NCBI GenBank assembly: GCA_021838765.1
Contig: JAKCCY010000055.1
Span: forward strand, 1-15,859
Length of the DNA stretch: 15,859 nt
Direction of reading: 5' to 3'
Origin: Nitrospirota bacterium
GTDB taxonomy: Bacteria; Nitrospirota_A; Leptospirillia; Leptospirillales; Leptospirillaceae
The position numbers and the translations under genes were made by a program. Below the pieces are notes generated by a model. That model had not been told where the DNA came from, did no database searches, and worked only from the letters and a program-made list of their open reading frames with translations. Numbering within the stretch: the first letter of the stretch is position 1; each line of letters begins with the position of its first letter. Shown here piece after piece: positions 12,772-15,859 of the stretch.

Positions 12772-14797
12772 AGGGCTGCTTCCTCCATACGGCTACTTTC
12801 CCGGAAACACGGGAAGCCCCCTCGAAATGGACATTCTGGTAAAGGGCTAGTGCCCACAACGGGAAATAGTCTCTGTACATGTTATAGCGAAGATAAAAAA
12901 CCCTGGGGAAACCGGTTCCGGTATAGAGTGATTCATCCCAGCGGCCATCTTGTCGCATATTCTCAAGAAGCCAGGAAACTCCCTTCCGGACTTTTGGGTT
13001 GTCCGCATGTTCCCCATGAACCAGCGCAATAAGAGCCCACGCTGTTTGCGATGGAGTTGAATCCCCCACACCTGCAGACTCTTTTTTGTAATAGGAGAGG
13101 CAGCTTTCGCCCCATCCCCCATCTGGATTCTGGTGATCAAGTAAAAAGCCCATTGCACGCTGAACCATCGATGACTTCATATCGATCCCCAACGCCTTCA
13201 ATGCCGAAATCACAGACCATGTGCCATAAATATAGTTGACTCCCCATCGACCATACCATGAACCGTCAGCTTCCTGCTCACGACGCAAGTAATCGAGAGC
13301 CCGCGCAACCGGTGGAAAATCGGGCCGATAACCGTACAGCCCCAAAAACTCCAGGACACGCCCCGTCAGATCGGCCGTTGACGGATCGAGCAGCGCCCCG
13401 TGATCGGCAAAAGGTATGTTGTTTAAAAACAGGAGATCATTGTCCTTGTCAAAGGAGGCCCAGCCCCCATCCGTGCACTGCATTGCCAGAACCCATCTGG
13501 CAGCTCTCCTCACAACATCTTCATATCCCTTGAATCCATTGGTCCACTTGGCAAAGTCCATCAGAATAACAGCAGTATCGTCAACGTCAGGGTAGTAATC
13601 GTTTTCAAATTCAAAGGCCCAACCACCAGGCTCGACACCCTTGACATGAACCGACCAGTCGCCAACAGTCCTGACTTCTTTTCTGCGAAACCATTCAAGT
13701 GCGCGGGTAATTGCCGGATGATCGGCAGAAACACCCGCCTCAAAAAGGGCCCCAAGGCTGAGCGCAGTATCCCATATCGGAGAATGGCAAGGCTGAACGG
13801 ACTGCATGTTGTCCCGGGCAAAGACAAGGTCATCAATCGATGCAATAGCCCTTTTCACAAGCGGATGATCATCCGAGTACCCTGAAAGCCTCATTGCAAT
13901 GACACTGTTGGCCATTGCCGGATAAATCGCACCGAGGCCCCCCTCTCCTTTCATTCTGGGAATCAGCCATTCGACAGCTCTTGCAAGAGCTCTTTTCCTT
14001 AAAAATCCAGGGGGGTGGCGGTTCCAGTGCTGGATAAAATAATCCAGGACAAAAAACAGGTTTTTCCAGGAAAAAAGTTTTTTATCCCAGGAATAGCCAA
14101 AGTGAACCTCCTCCATCGGTTTTAAAAACAGCTCATCCATTCCCTGTCCCGGAGGAACCGGGGTAACCGGCTTATAGTGATAGATGATCAGCAAGGGAAC
14201 AATGACCGTTCTTGACCAGTAGGAAACGGTATAGATCGAAAGAGGGAACCATTTTGGCAGCAGAATCATTTCACAAGGCAAGGCCGGAATACCCTTCCAG
14301 TCGTATTGCCCAAAAAGAGCCAGGGTGATCCGGGTAAAAACATTGACAGTAGTGGCTCCGCCCCTTTCAAGAATGAGCGCACGCGCTTTTGCCAGAGCCG
14401 GATGATCGGGAGAATACCCCAAAAGCTTCAAGGCAAAATAAGCCTTGACGCTGGCACTGATGTCAGCTGCCCCTCCTGTAAATAAAGGCCACCCCCCATC
14501 CTCACCCTGAATCGAAAGGATGTACTCCGCTACATCGCGGAAAAAAACCTCATCCTTTCTCCCGAGGATAAACTGAAACATGACATACTCAGCAGGAATG
14601 GTTACATCTGCATCAAGAGGTTCGACCCAATACCCCTCCGGATGCTGGCGATCCAGAAGAGATCTGGCAGCCTTTGCGATGGCTTCTTCCAGTCTTTCCC
14701 TAAAACTGGAGCCAGAACTCCCTTTCGAATCCAGAAACGGTTTCTCGTCATCCGATAAGGACCGGTCCCCTGCATTGGGGGAAGCTACTTTCTCCAT
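12746..14797 (-). CDS. shc: Squalene-hopene cyclase
   Basis: A 683-residue monotopic inner-membrane enzyme (also called HpnF) that cyclises squalene to hopene and hopanol, the committed step of hopanoid synthesis. The catalytic acid motif is D404-V-D-D407 in 'YYPDVDDTAV'. Several QW repeats are visible ('QGEDGGWPLF', 'QCTDGGWASF', 'QEADGSWYGRWG', 'QNPDGGWGES', 'QDGRWDES'), as are three 'DHP' helix-cap repeats (131, 310, 360), and the C-terminal 'GTGFPRVFYLRYNMYRDYFPL' segment is classic. The length is slightly above the roughly 630-660 usual, owing to an extra hydrophilic N-terminus. The ATG at 14797 has GGAGG ten bases upstream. It overlaps the next gene by 26 bases, so the two are coupled. 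Confidence 0.97.
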   Translation of the reverse strand: MEKVASPNAGDRSLSDDEKPFLDSKGSSGSSFRERLEEAIAKAARSLLDRQHPEGYWVEPLDADVTIPAEYVMFQFILGRKDEVFFRDVAEYILSIQGEDGGWPLFTGGAADISASVKAYFALKLLGYSPDHPALAKARALILERGGATTVNVFTRITLALFGQYDWKGIPALPCEMILLPKWFPLSIYTVSYWSRTVIVPLLIIYHYKPVTPVPPGQGMDELFLKPMEEVHFGYSWDKKLFSWKNLFFVLDYFIQHWNRHPPGFLRKRALARAVEWLIPRMKGEGGLGAIYPAMANSVIAMRLSGYSDDHPLVKRAIASIDDLVFARDNMQSVQPCHSPIWDTALSLGALFEAGVSADHPAITRALEWFRRKEVRTVGDWSVHVKGVEPGGWAFEFENDYYPDVDDTAVILMDFAKWTNGFKGYEDVVRRAARWVLAMQCTDGGWASFDKDNDLLFLNNIPFADHGALLDPSTADLTGRVLEFLGLYGYRPDFPPVARALDYLRREQEADGSWYGRWGVNYIYGTWSVISALKALGIDMKSSMVQRAMGFLLDHQNPDGGWGESCLSYYKKESAGVGDSTPSQTAWALIALVHGEHADNPKVRKGVSWLLENMRQDGRWDESLYTGTGFPRVFYLRYNMYRDYFPLWALALYQNVHFEGASRVSGKVAVWRKQPFAPLASFF

Positions 14798-14875
14798 CGT
14801 GTCAAAACCTCCAGGGAGCGGATCGCGTAAAAGAACCCCGCTCTTCTTGCATTAAGGATTTTTTCTAATGTGTTC

Positions 14876-14904
14876 ATTCTACAGGGAGAACCGACTGTCT
14901 GCAA
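14876..14904 (-). promoter_or_regulatory. Candidate promoter of the shc operon
   Basis: On the minus strand TTGCAG (14904-14899), exactly 17 bases, then TAGAAT (14881-14876, 5/6 to consensus) lie about 80 bases upstream of shc in the 174-base gap after the preceding gene. The -10 is good, the -35 weak (3/6). Confidence 0.4.
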
Positions 14905-14971
14905 GAAATCGGCATAAACTTGATGATTTTGTGGAAGGGATAATTTCAGGAAATCCGGAGCAGGATCACCG

Positions 14972-15859
14972 TCACAATCTTCTGTGTTTATCGCGAACGG
15001 ATCTGCCCAGCAAAACCCCTCCCAAAAAACCGGACAGGGAAAAAAGAGCAAGGCCGGAAAGAAGAGCCAGGGGAATTGGCGGAGAAACAGGAATCGACCG
15101 GAGAGCCCAATGGGTGTCGACAAGGGATCTTCCCGAAGAGGCAATTGACCAAAGGGACAGAAAATAGCGTCCATCATCAGGAGGGAGGAAAAAGGAATTT
15201 TTTGATCCAAGAATACCGACTTCTCCTTCAAAAATGGTCAATGTACGACCAAACTCTGTCCATGAGTCCATGTGATGACGAATGGTCAGATAGCCAGGAG
15301 AACCATTTGCCTCCAGCGGAGACAGGGGAAGAGGGTTGGCTTCACTGCGCCCCTCCGACTCCGGCGCTGATGCCACAACACCCTTGTCCGGCACGGTGCC
15401 CGCGGGCATCGAGGAAATTAATGGGAAGTGGTGCTCCTTCATCTCCGGATAGGGGATAAAGATCAGACCCAAAGCCATTAACCCTGCAGCAAGGATCACC
15501 AGACGGATTTTCTGCTGAAGACTTGATGTCAAACAGGGCTTAACCTCCCCCAATACCGAAGCAGCAAGTTTCCCTGAGCCCCAGGACAAGAAAACCGTCA
15601 AAAATATCAGAACAAGGTCATCCCTATAGAGGGCCAAAGGAGCGATGACTCGCAGCGGCGAAGAAAAAACCTGACGCCCGGATGGATCAGAAAGAGTTAT
15701 GCGGTAAATCCCTGGATCCCAGAGCGCAAGACGGATACAAATGCCACAGGATGAAATCCGGAGAGGAACAGAAAAAACCGTTTTCCCCGAGTGCCAGTAA
15801 CTCGCACTTCCGAAAGAACCCTTCTCCTTGCGGATTTTCAGAAAAAGGGTACCGCCAGG
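14972..15859 (-). CDS. Membrane protein with two extracytoplasmic beta domains, C-terminal 295 residues (start outside window)
   Basis: The frame is open from the right edge to the TGA at 14972; 74 codons precede the first nominal start (TTG at 15637), so this is the 3' part of a longer gene. I do not recognise the family. Visible order: beta-rich domain (1-73, 'LFLKIRKEKG...WDPGIYRITLSDPSGR'), membrane helix (about 79-95), short loop, helix (about 117-135), a second beta-rich domain (about 185-258, 'YLTIRHHMDSW...PDDGRYFLSLW'), a third helix (about 262-286) and a basic tail. The two beta domains look alike (L-x-IR near the start, G-x-Y...SGR...LR-x-I near the end), which suggests duplication. 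It may be transcribed with shc, 174 bases downstream, though a promoter lies between. Confidence 0.7.
   Translation of the reverse strand, partial: PGGTLFLKIRKEKGSFGSASYWHSGKTVFSVPLRISSCGICIRLALWDPGIYRITLSDPSGRQVFSSPLRVIAPLALYRDDLVLIFLTVFLSWGSGKLAASVLGEVKPCLTSSLQQKIRLVILAAGLMALGLIFIPYPEMKEHHFPLISSMPAGTVPDKGVVASAPESEGRSEANPLPLSPLEANGSPGYLTIRHHMDSWTEFGRTLTIFEGEVGILGSKNSFFLPPDDGRYFLSLWSIASSGRSLVDTHWALRSIPVSPPIPLALLSGLALFSLSGFLGGVLLGRSVRDKHRRL

Noticed and set aside
14785..15231. Minus-strand frame of 148 codons before shc
   Set aside because: Its first part overlaps the edge membrane protein in another frame. A 30-codon leader peptide from the ATG near 14877 was considered, but that ATG overlaps the candidate -10 element and has no ribosome site.
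1..15859. tRNA, rRNA, CRISPR array or riboswitch
   Set aside because: I saw no regularly spaced repeats, tRNA-like arms or conserved rRNA segments; gaps between genes are all under 300 bases and none resembles a known riboswitch by eye.

Overview
This window holds hopanoid (bacterial triterpenoid) genes next to a haem-synthesis cluster, from a Gram-negative bacterium. The Gram-negative call rests on an outer-membrane beta-barrel with a terminal Phe and on a lipobox lipoprotein. Base composition looks near 50% G+C. Gene content fits an acidophilic Nitrospirota such as Leptospirillum, but that is my inference; only a database search could settle the host.

Layout, read along the minus strand from the right edge. 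(1) 15859-14972: 3' part of a membrane protein with two similar extracytoplasmic beta domains; its start lies outside the window. (2) 14797-10609: squalene-hopene cyclase (shc) and, overlapping its stop, one 720-codon frame that joins an HpnG-type hopanoid phosphorylase/nucleosidase to a signal peptide and a POTRA-less Omp85-type barrel. A candidate promoter precedes shc and a T8 terminator follows the barrel. (3) 9989-10663, plus strand: an unrecognised lipoprotein gene whose 3' end overlaps the barrel gene tail to tail. (4) 9862-3746: hpnA, ispH, hpnJ, hpnI, a small four-helix DMT/SMR-like membrane protein and a CruF/DUF422-type membrane protein, ending in a T6 terminator. (5) 3672-269: two-domain CbiX-type chelatase, hemE and hemN, behind a near-consensus promoter placed so that cbiX could be leaderless, with a terminator after hemN. 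(6) 1-~170: a probable end of an IS200/IS605-type element, with the first 19 codons of a TnpB-like protein running off the left edge and a bulged hairpin upstream.

How the genes fit together: IspH supplies isoprenoid precursors; Shc cyclises squalene; HpnG processes adenosylhopane (made by HpnH, not in this window) to ribosylhopane; HpnI and HpnJ act on bacteriohopanetetrol towards the cyclitol ether; HpnA is a hopanoid-linked epimerase of unsettled role. The partner deacetylase HpnK, HpnH and the squalene-forming HpnCDE are not here. The most novel parts are the HpnG-barrel fusion, the CruF-like and SMR-like membrane genes at the end of the hpnI/hpnJ operon, and the lipoprotein gene wedged between the two hopanoid operons. 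Together they could form an undescribed hopanoid-modification and outer-membrane delivery module; this is inference.
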